Source: Brevibacterium sp. S111 (lineage in GTDB: Bacteria; Actinomycetota; Actinomycetes; Actinomycetales; Brevibacteriaceae). From it: a DNA stretch of 64,000 bases. The position numbers and the translations under genes were made by a program. Numbering within the stretch: position 1 is the stretch's first letter; every line of letters begins with the position of its first letter. Below, piece after piece: positions 32,307-41,004 of the stretch. The stretch covers positions 62,001-126,000 of the forward strand of contig NZ_RHFH01000010.1 in the NCBI RefSeq assembly GCF_004745075.1, read 5' to 3'. Under the pieces are notes generated by a model. That model saw only the letters and a list, made by a program, of their open reading frames with translations. It was not told the DNA's origin and ran no database searches.

Positions 32307-33092
32307 TCAGCGGGCGGAACGAGCGTGGTAGCGCTGACCGTCGCGGGTGAGCTTGACGTCGATGCCGAAGGTCGCGGCGAGGTTATCGGCAGTCAGGGTC
32401 TCCTCGATCGGACCTGAGGCCAGATCGGTGCCTTCGGAGAGCAGCAGCACGTGGGTGATCCCCTCCGGGATCTCCTCGACGTGGTGAGTGACCATGATCG
32501 TGGCCGGCGCCCACTTCGACGACAGGATCTCCGAGAGCGCACCGAGCAGCTCTTCACGTCCGCCGAAGTCGAGCCCGGAGGCCGGTTCGTCGAGCAGCAG
32601 CAGCTCGGGATCGGTCATGAGCGCGCGAGCGATCTGCACCCGCTTGCGTTCGCCTTCGGACAGGGTGCCGAAGGTGCGTTCGGCCAGATGGGTGATGCGG
32701 AAGGCCGCAAGCAGGTCGTGGGCGCGATCGATGTCGTCGCGTTCGTACTCTTCGACCCAGCGTCCGGTGACGCCGTAGGCAGCGGTGAGCACGGTGTCGA
32801 GGACCGCTTCGGAGCCGGGGATGCGGTTGGCCAGCGCGGTCGAGGCATAGCCGATGCGCGGGCGCAGTTCGAACACGTCGACACGCCCGAGCTGCTCCTC
32901 GAGGATGCCGACCGTGCCCGTCGTCGGGTGCATACGTCCGGCGGCGAGTTCGAGCAGGGTCGTTTTGCCCGCGCCGTTGGGTCCGAGCACAGCCCAGTGC
33001 TCGCCCTCGGCGACGGTCAGCGAGAAATCGTCGAGGAGGAAATTCGACCCCCGGCGCACGGACACGGAATCCAAAGTCAGGACATCACTCAT
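32307..33092 (-). CDS. ABC transporter ATP-binding protein without a partner permease
   Basis: A 261-residue single ABC domain: Walker A GPNGAGKTT, Q-loop region RIGYASTALANRIPG, signature LSEGERKRVQIAR, Walker B LLLLDEPASGLD and H-loop VTHHVEEIP. This ModF/PhnL-like form with a THHVEEIP switch occurs widely in actinobacteria without a permease. It heads the operon; TAGAGT eight bases before ATG 33092 may be the -10. Confidence 0.9.
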   Translation of the reverse strand: MSDVLTLDSVSVRRGSNFLLDDFSLTVAEGEHWAVLGPNGAGKTTLLELAAGRMHPTTGTVGILEEQLGRVDVFELRPRIGYASTALANRIPGSEAVLDTVLTAAYGVTGRWVEEYERDDIDRAHDLLAAFRITHLAERTFGTLSEGERKRVQIARALMTDPELLLLDEPASGLDFGGREELLGALSEILSSKWAPATIMVTHHVEEIPEGITHVLLLSEGTDLASGPIEETLTADNLAATFGIDVKLTRDGQRYHARSAR

Positions 33093-33136
33093 ATCCTCAG
33101 ACTCTATCGCAGGCGAGCCGTCTATTCTGGTTCGAC

Positions 33137-33871
33137 ATGGACCTGACGACCGACTCCCTGCTGCTGACCCTGGCGATCAATCACCGCCTGCGCTCGACCC
33201 TGCCCCCTGACGAGGTCACCTCCGCGTTTCTCGACGATGATCGTGATGTTCCTCTCATCGTCTCCGACGAGGTGTTCGGGACCTCCGCTCCGACGGGCCT
33301 GCTGCTCTTCATCGCCGAGGCGGCCGCCGCCGGAATCACGCACGCGCGGCTGGCGCTGCACCACCCATCGCTGCCGCACACGACTCCCCCGGTCGACCGG
33401 GATGCGCGCACGCAGGTCGGCCGCCACAGTGCCCCCGTCGTCCTCCACCGAGGTGATGAACAGGCGGCCATCGCGCTCATCGGGGCCGAGGCGAACGTCG
33501 AGATCATCGCCTGTCGGCCCACTCCCTTCCGACCGGTGACCGTCGGCACGTCCGCGGAGGCGCTGCGACGGCTGCGACTGCTCGTGATCGAGGGTCTCAA
33601 CCTCATCGAGACCCTCGACGTCCCCGAGGAGTGGCGGCAGGGCCCGTGGCGGGATTGGCAGGAGGAACTGTCGACGATGCATCCGATCTCCCGGCTCATC
33701 CCCACCGAGGCCGATTCCCGGGCGATCTACGCAGCCCTCGACATCCATCACCGCTTAGCCGCTGTGCTCGCTCCGGCCACGGTGGCTCCGCCGCAGTTCG
33801 GGGCGCTGCTGTCTCAGCTGCATCCCGCGGCCGCCGACTACATCATGGCTGTGGCTACGATGAAGGGATGA
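33137..33871 (+). CDS. Hypothetical protein upstream of serB
   Basis: A 244-residue soluble protein without a motif I recognise. It is rich in alternating strands (VPLIVSDEVFG, GITHARLALHHPSLP, SAPVVLHRGDEQAAIALIGA) with a helical C-terminus. Its stop overlaps the serB start (ATGA), so the two are co-translated; a role with SerB is possible but unsupported. TATTCT lies eight bases before ATG 33137. Confidence 0.75.
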   Translation: MDLTTDSLLLTLAINHRLRSTLPPDEVTSAFLDDDRDVPLIVSDEVFGTSAPTGLLLFIAEAAAAGITHARLALHHPSLPHTTPPVDRDARTQVGRHSAPVVLHRGDEQAAIALIGAEANVEIIACRPTPFRPVTVGTSAEALRRLRLLVIEGLNLIETLDVPEEWRQGPWRDWQEELSTMHPISRLIPTEADSRAIYAALDIHHRLAAVLAPATVAPPQFGALLSQLHPAAADYIMAVATMKG

Positions 33872-34545
33872 ACGAGACCGCAGAGGCCGCAGCCGCCCAT
33901 CTCCCCGTCCGACTGCTCGTCATGGACGTCGACTCGACGTTCATCAACGAGGAGGTCATCGACCTCATCGCCGCTCACGCCGGGGTCGGCGACCAGGTCG
34001 CCGCAATCACCGAACGGGCGATGGCCGGTGAACTCGATTTCGCCGCGTCCCTGGCCGAGCGGGTCGCACTGCTGGCCGGACTGCCGGAGACCGTGCTCGA
34101 CGAGGTGCGGGAGCAGATCACCCTCACCGAGGGGGCCCGTCAGCTCGTCGCCGCGGTCCATGACGCGGGAGGCCGGGTCGCCCTCGTGTCCGGAGGCTTC
34201 ACCGCGATCATCGCACCTGTGGCCGCCGAGCTCGGCATCACCGATGTCTTCGCCAACGGGCTGGAGGTCGTCGAGGGCCATCTCACCGGTCGCACCAGCG
34301 GTCGCGTCATCGATCCGAGCGCGAAGGCAGAGATCTTCGAGGATCTGCTCGCCGCTGGTGAGTACGACCGTGCCGAGAGTGTGGCGATCGGCGACGGCGC
34401 CAATGACATCGGGATGATCGAGGCCGCGGGCGTCGGGGTGGCGTTCTGCGCGAAGCCGGCCCTCGTCGCCGCCGCCGATGTCTCGGTGTCGACCAGGAAC
34501 CTGCGCGAGGTGCTCACGATCGTCAGCAGCCGCGCACACGACTGA
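33868..34545 (+). CDS. serB: Phosphoserine phosphatase
   Basis: The last step of serine synthesis, dephosphorylating phosphoserine. The HAD motif I is MDVDSTF with Asp20 and Asp22; motif II is VALVSGGFTAI; motif III/IV are KAEIFEDLL and IGDGANDIGMI. At 225 residues it lacks the N-terminal ACT domains of mycobacterial SerB2. It is coupled to the preceding hypothetical gene and followed by a strong hairpin. Confidence 0.93.
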   Translation: MNETAEAAAAHLPVRLLVMDVDSTFINEEVIDLIAAHAGVGDQVAAITERAMAGELDFAASLAERVALLAGLPETVLDEVREQITLTEGARQLVAAVHDAGGRVALVSGGFTAIIAPVAAELGITDVFANGLEVVEGHLTGRTSGRVIDPSAKAEIFEDLLAAGEYDRAESVAIGDGANDIGMIEAAGVGVAFCAKPALVAAADVSVSTRNLREVLTIVSSRAHD

Positions 34546-34619
34546 AAACCGCCGACCGTCAGCTTCGGCATCAGACCCGGCAGAGACGGCCCCGTCGCAG
34601 GTGGCCCCGACACAGACGA

Positions 34620-34652
34620 CTGAGGCCCTCCGAACGAATCGGAGGGCCTCAG
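34620..34652. terminator. Bidirectional terminator between serB and the SixA-like gene
   Basis: A perfect 14-bp stem, 34620-34633 with 34639-34652, loop ACGAA, between convergent genes. Confidence 0.85.
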
Positions 34653-34696
34653 GGATGTCACGATCAGATCATGCCGGAAACGTTTGCCGGCACGGA

Positions 34697-35203
34697 TCAC
34701 ACGCCGTGGAAGACTCGGATCTGCGGTGCCGGGCAGGTCCCCGGCTCGACGTCCCAGCTTTCGAGGTCGAAGACCGCGATCGAGGAGGGACGGAACGGAT
34801 CCGGGACTCCGCCGGCCGGGTTGAGGTAGCCGATCACCTCGGCGACGGTGGGCTGGTGTCCGACGATATAGGCGCACTGCGCGTCGGCGGGGATCGAATT
34901 GATCGCATCGATCCAATCCGCGACCTCACCGGCGTAGAGGGACTCGTCCTCACGCAGGCTCAGCACGCCCGGGGCGTCGAGCGAACCGCCGTGGGCCCGA
35001 TTGACGGCTTCGACGACGGCTTGACCGGTCTGCACGGTGCGTCTGGCCGCCGAGGCGATGGCGACATCGGGTGACCATCGTTCGGCGATCTCTGCGCCGG
35101 CCTCGACCGCTTGGGCCAGACCTTTGGAGTCCAAGGACCGTTCGAAGTCCGTGGCACCTTGCGCCTCCGCCTTCGCATGGCGGGCGAGGATGAGCACTGG
35201 CAT
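34697..35203 (-). CDS. SixA-like histidine phosphatase
   Basis: A 168-residue phosphatase of the SixA branch: catalytic Arg8-His9 in LILARHAKAE, the family's SAARRTVQT and the second His in YIVGHQPTVAEV. SixA of E. coli removes phosphate from histidine phosphotransfer domains; here the target is unknown. It is the third gene of the fabG-fabI unit, ten bases after fabI. Confidence 0.88.
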   Translation of the reverse strand: MPVLILARHAKAEAQGATDFERSLDSKGLAQAVEAGAEIAERWSPDVAIASAARRTVQTGQAVVEAVNRAHGGSLDAPGVLSLREDESLYAGEVADWIDAINSIPADAQCAYIVGHQPTVAEVIGYLNPAGGVPDPFRPSSIAVFDLESWDVEPGTCPAPQIRVFHGV

Positions 35204-35213
35204 GAGCGGTCTC

Positions 35214-35972
35214 TCAGGCTCCGGTGGAGTGGAAGCCGCCGTCGACGTGGACCATTTCGCCGGTGGTGGCGGGGAACCAGTCCGAGAGCAGGGCGACGAT
35301 GGCCTTGCCGGCGGGGGTGGTGTCCGTCTGATCCCAGCCCAGCGGTGCACGGTCGCCCCACATGTCTTCGAGGGTTCCGAAGCCGGGGATCGACGTGGCA
35401 GCGGTGGTCTTGAGCGGTCCGGCCGAGACGAGGTTGACGCGCACACCGTCGTCTCCAACGTACTTCGCGAGGTACCGGGCGGTGGATTCGAAGGCGGCCT
35501 TGGCCACGCCCATCCAGTCGTAGACGGGCCAGGAGATGGTCGCGTCGAAGGTGAGACCGACGACACCGGCGCCCTTGTTGAGCACGGGCTTGGCGGCCAC
35601 GGTGATCGCCTTGAGCGAGTAGGCGGAGACGTGGATGGCAGCGGAGACCGACTCCCACGGGGTGTCGAGGAACACGCCGCCGAGAGCGTCCTTCGGTGCG
35701 AAGGCGATGGCGTGGACGATGCCGTCGATGTTGCCGCCGAGGCGCTCGGGCAGAGCCGCGAGGTCGTCGTCATTGGTGGCGTCGAGTTCGATGACCTTCG
35801 GGGTCTCGGGCAGACGCTCGGCGATGACCTGGGTGATCTTCATCTGCCGACCGAAGCTCGAGAGGATGACCTCGGCTCCCTGCTCCTGTGCGATGCGGGC
35901 GGCGGCGAAGGCGATCGAGGCCTCGGTGAGCACGCCGGTGACGAGGATGCGCTTTCCGTCAAGAATTCCCAT
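35214..35972 (-). CDS. fabI: Enoyl-ACP reductase (NADH), InhA/FabI type
   Basis: It reduces trans-2-enoyl-ACP in FAS-II. The 252-residue short-chain dehydrogenase fold has GKRILVTGVLTEASIAFA (cofactor loop), and Tyr151 and Lys158 in YDWMGVAKAA form the catalytic pair with the Y-x6-K spacing of FabI. Length and sequence style are close to mycobacterial InhA. AAAGGA lies six bases before ATG 35972. It follows fabG in the mabA-inhA order. Confidence 0.95.
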   Translation of the reverse strand: MGILDGKRILVTGVLTEASIAFAAARIAQEQGAEVILSSFGRQMKITQVIAERLPETPKVIELDATNDDDLAALPERLGGNIDGIVHAIAFAPKDALGGVFLDTPWESVSAAIHVSAYSLKAITVAAKPVLNKGAGVVGLTFDATISWPVYDWMGVAKAAFESTARYLAKYVGDDGVRVNLVSAGPLKTTAATSIPGFGTLEDMWGDRAPLGWDQTDTTPAGKAIVALLSDWFPATTGEMVHVDGGFHSTGA

Positions 35973-36088
35973 GGTGGTCCTTTCTCAGAAGGGGTGATTG
36001 CGTGTGGGTGATGCCGCGTGGAGCGGGGTCTCTGTGCTGAAGTCTACGGGCTGTGAAGCGGCACGGCCGCATCGGAGGGAGTCCGGGA

Positions 36089-36799
36089 TCAGTGGCCCAT
36101 GCCGAGGCCGCCGTCGACGGGGATGACGGCACCGGAGATGTAGGCGGCCTCGTCGGAGGACACCCAGCGGACGACCTTCGCGACTTCGGCCGGTTCGGCG
36201 AAGCGCTTGGCCGGAATGGTCGAGAGGTACTCGGTGCGCTGCTTCTCGCTGAGCTCGTCGGTCATGTCCGTGCGGATGAAGCCGGGGGCGACGACGTTGG
36301 CGGTGATTCCGCGGGAGCCGAGCTCACGGGTGATGGAGCGGGCGAGGCCGACGAGTCCGGCCTTCGACGCCGAGTAGTTGGCCTGGCCGGGCACGCCGTA
36401 GAGGCCCGAGACCGAGGAGATGAGGACGATGCGGCCGCGCTTCGCGCGGATCATGCCGGTGATGGCGCGTTTGACGGTGCGGAACGCACCGGTGAGGTTC
36501 GTGTCGAGGACGGATTCGAATTCCTCGTCGTTCATCCGCATGAGCAGGTTGTCCGCGGTGATGCCGGCGTTGGCGACGACGACCTCGACGGGTCCGAGCT
36601 TGTCTTCGATCTCGGCGAACGCCCGGTCGATGGACTCGGTGTCGGTGACATCGGCGGACACGGCCAGGGCGCCTTCGGGGGCCTGTCCGTTCCGGGAGGT
36701 GACGGCCACATTGTCACCCTGAGCGATGAACTCCTCGGCGATGGTGCGGCCGATGCCGCGGTTGCCGCCGGTGACGAGGACTGTGCGTGGTTCTGACAC
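36089..36799 (-). CDS. fabG: 3-oxoacyl-ACP reductase, MabA/FabG1 type
   Basis: It performs the NADPH-dependent beta-ketoacyl reduction of FAS-II. The 236 residues have cofactor motif TGGNRGIGRTI, NAG (ANAGITADN), and the catalytic Ser129, Tyr142 and Lys146 (NYSASK). GTG 36799 follows AGGAG by six bases; the ATG far upstream is not used. The order fabG-fabI matches mabA-inhA of mycobacteria. Confidence 0.94.
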   Translation of the reverse strand: MSEPRTVLVTGGNRGIGRTIAEEFIAQGDNVAVTSRNGQAPEGALAVSADVTDTESIDRAFAEIEDKLGPVEVVVANAGITADNLLMRMNDEEFESVLDTNLTGAFRTVKRAITGMIRAKRGRIVLISSVSGLYGVPGQANYSASKAGLVGLARSITRELGSRGITANVVAPGFIRTDMTDELSEKQRTEYLSTIPAKRFAEPAEVAKVVRWVSSDEAAYISGAVIPVDGGLGMGH

Positions 36800-36829
36800 G
36801 TTTGACTCCTGTTGATCGACTGTCTTCTT

Positions 36830-36854
36830 CAAACCTATCGTGGACAAACCTATC
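36830..36854. promoter_or_regulatory. Direct repeat CAAACCTATC, twice, in the fabG promoter
   Basis: CAAACCTATC at 36830-36839 and again at 36845-36854, period 15. On the minus strand each copy contains TAGGTT, a possible -10 for fabG; the proximal one would give a short leader with the AGGAG site. The doubling suggests tandem promoters or a regulator site. Confidence 0.5.
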
Positions 36855-36929
36855 CTGTCCCCCGGCCCGTGGATACGTCTCTCACAAAGGACGAGTATCA
36901 TCTTTAGCAGTCATCGATCGAAGAAGGAT

Positions 36930-37355
36930 ATGGTCAGGCACTCGCAGCAGATCACAACGGCAGATACCGCCCTTGATGACGATATGAGGTCTCGGATCAT
37001 CAAGTATTCGATCACCATGGGCATCAGGACGGTCTGCTTCGTGGCCGCCTATTTCGCTTTCGTCGCCGACCTCCACGTCCTCATGTGGATCTGCGTGGCC
37101 GGTGCCGTGATTCTGCCCTATCCTGCCGTGATCTTCGCCAATGCCGGTCGCGAACGCACGAGTGACGACGCCTCGGCGCTGCTCGACCAGGCTCCGTTGG
37201 CGGAACTGCCTCCCGCGCGGGGAGAGACGATCAGCGAAGACGGCACGAACTCGGACTCCGAGGACACGGTGCCCGGTGAGACGGTCGATGACGCACACGA
37301 GACCATTCCGGGTGAGACCGTCGATGAGGGCAAGGACGAGGGTGAGCAGGCATGA
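36930..37355 (+). CDS. DUF3099 family membrane protein
   Basis: A 141-residue protein with two adjacent membrane segments (about residues 24-40 and 43-62: GIRTVCFVAAYFAFV and VLMWICVAGAVILPYP). A long acidic cytoplasmic tail ends in two copies of a (V/I)PGETVD repeat. The family is actinobacterial and of unknown role. The start is uncertain: ATG 36930 matches the usual family beginning (KYSITMGIR nearby), but AAGG lies very close; GTG 36840 is the other option. It overlaps the next gene by four bases. Confidence 0.75.
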   Translation: MVRHSQQITTADTALDDDMRSRIIKYSITMGIRTVCFVAAYFAFVADLHVLMWICVAGAVILPYPAVIFANAGRERTSDDASALLDQAPLAELPPARGETISEDGTNSDSEDTVPGETVDDAHETIPGETVDEGKDEGEQA

Positions 37356-37564
37356 GCGAGGAATTGCAGTGTTCGGCCAAGGGCTGCCGGGCGTCGGCGA
37401 CGCGGGCGATCCTGTGGAACAATCCGCGTCTGCACGCTCCGGAGCGGAAGAAGACCTGGCTGGCCTGTGCCGACCATCTTGAGTACCTGCGCGACTTCCT
37501 CACCCTGCGCGACTTCTATCTCAGTGACGTATCCATCGACGACATTCCGGAGGACGCCGGTTGA
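37352..37564 (+). CDS. Small conserved protein with a Cys/His pattern
   Basis: A 70-residue protein, possibly a one-metal fold: Cys7-x4-Cys12 (QCSAKGCRASA) and Cys39-x2-His42 (LACADHLEYL). It is conserved in actinobacteria between DUF3099 and SURF1 genes; function unknown. ATGA and TTGA overlaps couple it to both neighbours. Confidence 0.8.
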   Translation: MSEELQCSAKGCRASATRAILWNNPRLHAPERKKTWLACADHLEYLRDFLTLRDFYLSDVSIDDIPEDAG

Positions 37565-38466
37565 GCCGCTATTCCTTCCTCTTCACCGCACGCTGGCTCA
37601 AATACATCGCCATGGCGATCATCGTCATCATCGCCTGCGTCTTCCTCGCCCTGTGGCAGAAGGACCGCCGCGACCAGCGGGAACAGGAGATCGCCACGAT
37701 CACCGCGAACCACTCCGCCGACCCGGTGGCCCTCGAATCGGTGCTGCCGACCCCGGGGTCGACATTGGCGACCACCGAGGAGTGGACGCAGGTGGAGATG
37801 CGCGGGACGTTCTCCGACGACGGCACCGTCCTCGCCCGCAACCGCACCGTCGAGGACACTCCCGGCTTCTACGTCGTGACCCCGTTCGAACTCGATGATG
37901 GCACCAGGATCGCCGTGGTCAGGGGCTTCACCTCCGAGAAGGACTCCGTACCGGCGGCTCCACGCGGTGAGCAGACCGTCGTCGCGCACCTGCGGCCGGC
38001 ACAGGACGGGGCCGATGACGACAACCCGCAGGGCATGATCAAAGCCATCGACCCGGCTCGCATCCCCGGAATGGACGACGCCTACTCCCATGTCTACGGC
38101 GAAGCCTCATCCGTCGGCACCGGCGGAGACGTGGAAGACGGGCTGACCCCGCTGCCGATGCCCGAACTCGATCCGGGCAACCACCTGTCCTATATGCTCC
38201 AGTGGTTCGCTTTCGGAATCATGATCATCATCGCTGTCGCGATCTCCGCTCGCAGGGAACGCAGAGCCGCCGCCGAGGCGGACGAACGTCGCGGTGACAG
38301 CAGCAGTGAATTCGTCGTCATCGACAAGGCCGCCCTCGACGCGGGGGCGAAGGTCAGCCAGCCGGGAAGCCGGTACGGACGCAACCGCTTCGCCTCCCCC
38401 GGAGTCCACGGTCAGGCAGAGGCCGAAGAGGACGCGATGTTCGAACAGCGGTTCCGTTCGGAGTGA
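37561..38466 (+). CDS. SURF1 family protein (cytochrome oxidase assembly)
   Basis: A 301-residue protein with the SURF1 plan: one N-terminal membrane segment (about 15-31, YIAMAIIVIIACVFLALWQ), an outside domain with WTQVEMRGTFSDDGTVLARNR and PGFYVVTPFELDDGTRIAVVRGF, and a second segment (HLSYMLQWFAFGIMIIIAVAI). SURF1 helps heme A insertion into cytochrome c oxidase; this fits the heme A genes ctaA/ctaB further on. The start is TTG 37561, overlapping the upstream stop. Confidence 0.9.
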   Translation: MSRYSFLFTARWLKYIAMAIIVIIACVFLALWQKDRRDQREQEIATITANHSADPVALESVLPTPGSTLATTEEWTQVEMRGTFSDDGTVLARNRTVEDTPGFYVVTPFELDDGTRIAVVRGFTSEKDSVPAAPRGEQTVVAHLRPAQDGADDDNPQGMIKAIDPARIPGMDDAYSHVYGEASSVGTGGDVEDGLTPLPMPELDPGNHLSYMLQWFAFGIMIIIAVAISARRERRAAAEADERRGDSSSEFVVIDKAALDAGAKVSQPGSRYGRNRFASPGVHGQAEAEEDAMFEQRFRSE

Positions 38467-38472
38467 ACCGCC

Positions 38473-40071
38473 TCAGGCCAAGGTGACGAGGTCGAGGTAG
38501 GACTCGTTCCACAGGTCCTCGTCCCCGTCGGGCAGCAGAAGCACCCGGTCGGGATCGAGCGCGGAAACCGCTCCCTCATCGTGGGTCACGAGCACGATCG
38601 CGCCTTCGTAGCGGCGGATCGCCGAGAGGATCTCCTCCCTTGAAGCCGGATCGAGGTTGTTCGTCGGCTCATCGAGCAGCAGCACGTTCGCACTCGAGAC
38701 GACGAGCGTGGCCAGAGCCAGACGCGTCTTCTCACCGCCGGAGAGCACACCGGCGGGCTTGTGGACATCGTCGCCGCTGAACAGGAACGACCCGAGCACA
38801 TTGCGCACCGCGGTGTCATCGAGGTGCGGGGAGTTGCGCGCCATGTTCTCCAGCACGGTCCGGTCGAGATCGAGGGTCTCGTGCTCCTGCGCGTAGTAGC
38901 CGAGCTTGAGTCCGTGACCGGGCACGACCTCCCCCGAATCCGGCTCGTCGAGGCCGGCGAGCAGCCGCAGCAGAGTCGTCTTGCCGGCACCGTTGTAGCC
39001 GAGGACGACGACGCGGGTGCCCTTGTCGATGGCGAGGTCGACGCCGGTGAACACCTCGGTCGAACCGTAGATGCGCGACAGTCCTTCGGCGGTGAGCGGG
39101 ACACGTCCGCAGTCGGCCGGAGCCGGGAAGCGCAGGTTCGCGACCTTCTCCGTGGCGCGTTCGTCCTCGAGCCCGGAGAGCAGACGTTCGGCGCGTTTGG
39201 CCATCTGCTGGGCGGCCACGGTCTTCGTCGCCTTGGCCATCATCTTGTTCGCCTGAGCGTTGAGCGCTGCTGCCTTCTTCTCCGCGTTCGCCCGCTCGCG
39301 CCGGCGGCGACGCTCATCGTCCTCACGCTGCTTGAGGTAGAGCCGGTAGCCCATCGCATAGATGTCGATGGTCTGCCGGGTCGCGTCGAGGAAGAACACC
39401 TTGTTGACGACTTCGTCGATGAGATCGAGATCGTGGCTGATGATGACGAGCCCACCGGAATAGGCCTTGAGGTGATCGCGCAGCCACAGCACGGACTCGG
39501 CGTCGAGGTGGTTCGTCGGTTCGTCGAGGATCATCGTGTCCGGAGCGGAGAACAGGATCCGGGCGAGTTCGACACGACGTCGCTGTCCGCCCGAGAGCGT
39601 ACCGATCTCCTGGTTGATCAGCGTCTCGTCGAGACCGAGGTTCGCTGCGATTGCGAAGGCCTCGGATTCGGCGGCGTATCCGCCGGCGGCCATGAACTCG
39701 GCTTCGATGCGCGGATAGCGGTCGATGGCCTTCGTCGCCACCTTCTCATCGGGCGACGCCATCTGGCGTTCGGCCTTGCGCAGTCGCTTCACGAGAACGT
39801 CGAGCTCACGGGCCGAGAGGATGCGCTCCATCCCGGTGGCCGTGAGGTCACCGCTGCGCGGGTCCTGAGGCAGGTAGCCGACGGTGCCGGAGACCGACAC
39901 GGACCCGGCGGAGGCCGGGTGTCTGCCCATGATCACCTTGGTCAGGGCCGTCTTGCCGGCGCCGTTGCGGCCGACGAGACCCACACGGTCTCCCTTGTCC
40001 ACGCGGAACGAGACTTCGGACATGAGGGTGCGGGCGCCGACGGCGACTTCGAGGCCGGAGGCCTGAATCAT
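38473..40071 (-). CDS. ABC-F family ATPase (ribosome-associated)
   Basis: A 532-residue protein with two ABC domains and no membrane part. First domain: VGRNGAGKTAL, LSGGQRRRVELAR, TMILDEPTNHLD. Second: LGYNGAGKTTL, LSGGEKTRLALA, VLLLDEPTNNLD. The charged helical linker between them (EDDERRRRRERANAEKKAA) is the P-site tRNA interaction motif region. ABC-F proteins act on stalled ribosomes or antibiotic-bound ribosomes; whether this is housekeeping or resistance is open. It overlaps rnhA by four bases. Confidence 0.93.
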   Translation of the reverse strand: MIQASGLEVAVGARTLMSEVSFRVDKGDRVGLVGRNGAGKTALTKVIMGRHPASAGSVSVSGTVGYLPQDPRSGDLTATGMERILSARELDVLVKRLRKAERQMASPDEKVATKAIDRYPRIEAEFMAAGGYAAESEAFAIAANLGLDETLINQEIGTLSGGQRRRVELARILFSAPDTMILDEPTNHLDAESVLWLRDHLKAYSGGLVIISHDLDLIDEVVNKVFFLDATRQTIDIYAMGYRLYLKQREDDERRRRRERANAEKKAAALNAQANKMMAKATKTVAAQQMAKRAERLLSGLEDERATEKVANLRFPAPADCGRVPLTAEGLSRIYGSTEVFTGVDLAIDKGTRVVVLGYNGAGKTTLLRLLAGLDEPDSGEVVPGHGLKLGYYAQEHETLDLDRTVLENMARNSPHLDDTAVRNVLGSFLFSGDDVHKPAGVLSGGEKTRLALATLVVSSANVLLLDEPTNNLDPASREEILSAIRRYEGAIVLVTHDEGAVSALDPDRVLLLPDGDEDLWNESYLDLVTLA

Positions 40072-40805
40072 TCTGTCTCCAAACTGCGGCCGATGAGTTC
40101 GGCCAGAAATTCCTGGGGGTGGATGTCGCGGGCCTGCGCCCGGGCGACGAGTTCGTCTGCAACGGAGGCGGGCACTCGGCAGGACACAACGGTCGTGGGC
40201 TCCTGTGACCCAGCGCCGGGTGCCGCTTCGGAGACCGGCGCCGAGGCGGATGCCGACCCCGAATCTGACCCCGGATCTGCCGCCGGTTCCGTCGTGAGCG
40301 CCGAATCTGTTGCGGGGGCCGTGCTTGACGACGGCGTCCCCGCGGGGACGTAACCGGGCCCCTCGGGGACCTTCGTGCCCTTCTGATAGGCCGTGGCCGC
40401 CGCCCTGGCACGGTCGTCGGCCGCCTCGTTCATCGCGTGGTTGTTGTGTCCCTTGACCCATTCGAATTCGACGTCGCGGCCCTTGAGCGCAGAGTCGAGG
40501 AGTTCGAGCAGGTCCCGGTTGAGGACCTCTTTGCCGTCGGCTTTCTTCCAGCCCTTGCGCTTCCAGCCCGGCATCCATTTGGTCAGGGCGTTGATGACGT
40601 ACTGCGAGTCGCAGAAGATTTTGAGATCTTCGCCTGCCGCGGCGGTCGAGTTCAGCAGGTCAAGCACGGCCATGAGCTCACCGCGGTTGTTCGTCGCGTT
40701 CTTCCACCCGCCGGCATGCCAGGAGGTGTCGTCGATGTACCAGGCCCAGCCGGCAGGTCCGGGGTTGCCGAGTGCCGAGCCGTCGGCGGCAGCGATGATC
40801 GTCAA
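40068..40805 (-). CDS. rnhA: Ribonuclease HI with a long C-terminal tail
   Basis: It removes RNA from RNA/DNA hybrids. The RNase HI domain (1-141) has the full metal-binding set: Asp8, Glu43, Asp66 and Asp130/131. It continues through a disordered linker (about 142-205) rich in Ser, Ala and Pro and holding V-P-A-G-T (153-157) into a C-terminal segment CRVPASVADELVARAQARDIHPQEFLAELIGRSLE that looks like a ribbon-helix-helix (inference). TTG 40805 is chosen because AAGGAG lies five bases before it and the protein then opens MTIIAAADGSALGNPG as usual. Confidence 0.9.
   Translation of the reverse strand: MTIIAAADGSALGNPGPAGWAWYIDDTSWHAGGWKNATNNRGELMAVLDLLNSTAAAGEDLKIFCDSQYVINALTKWMPGWKRKGWKKADGKEVLNRDLLELLDSALKGRDVEFEWVKGHNNHAMNEAADDRARAAATAYQKGTKVPEGPGYVPAGTPSSSTAPATDSALTTEPAADPGSDSGSASASAPVSEAAPGAGSQEPTTVVSCRVPASVADELVARAQARDIHPQEFLAELIGRSLETE
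40335..40350. repeat. Dispersed palindrome, copy 5 (in rnhA linker)
   Basis: CGTCCCCGCGGGGACG, a 16-base perfect palindrome. In RNase HI it encodes V-P-A-G-T, the same frame as in copies 1 and 2. Confidence 0.85.
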
Positions 40806-40947
40806 AGGTTCTCCTTGGAAAGTCAGGTTCCATTCTTTCACGCCGCGCCCGACCTCGACGTGCGCGGGTCGGTGATCTCCATGACCACGCCGGCGCCCGC
40901 GGTTCGGCAATCGGTGCGCTCACCGCCGGATCGGTTCGATCACACAG

Positions 40948-40994
40948 ATCGCCGAGGTGGGGTTGCCCCTTTCGGGTGGCCCCACCTCGGCGAT
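40948..40994. terminator. Long hairpin after the suf operon
   Basis: 40948-40968 pairs with 40974-40994 over 21 positions with a CTTTC loop; as plus-strand RNA three of the pairs are G-U, as minus-strand RNA these three become mismatches. It lies 58 bases past the sufT stop and so probably ends the suf transcript. Confidence 0.75.
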
Positions 40995-41004
40995 GTGATC
41001 GTCG

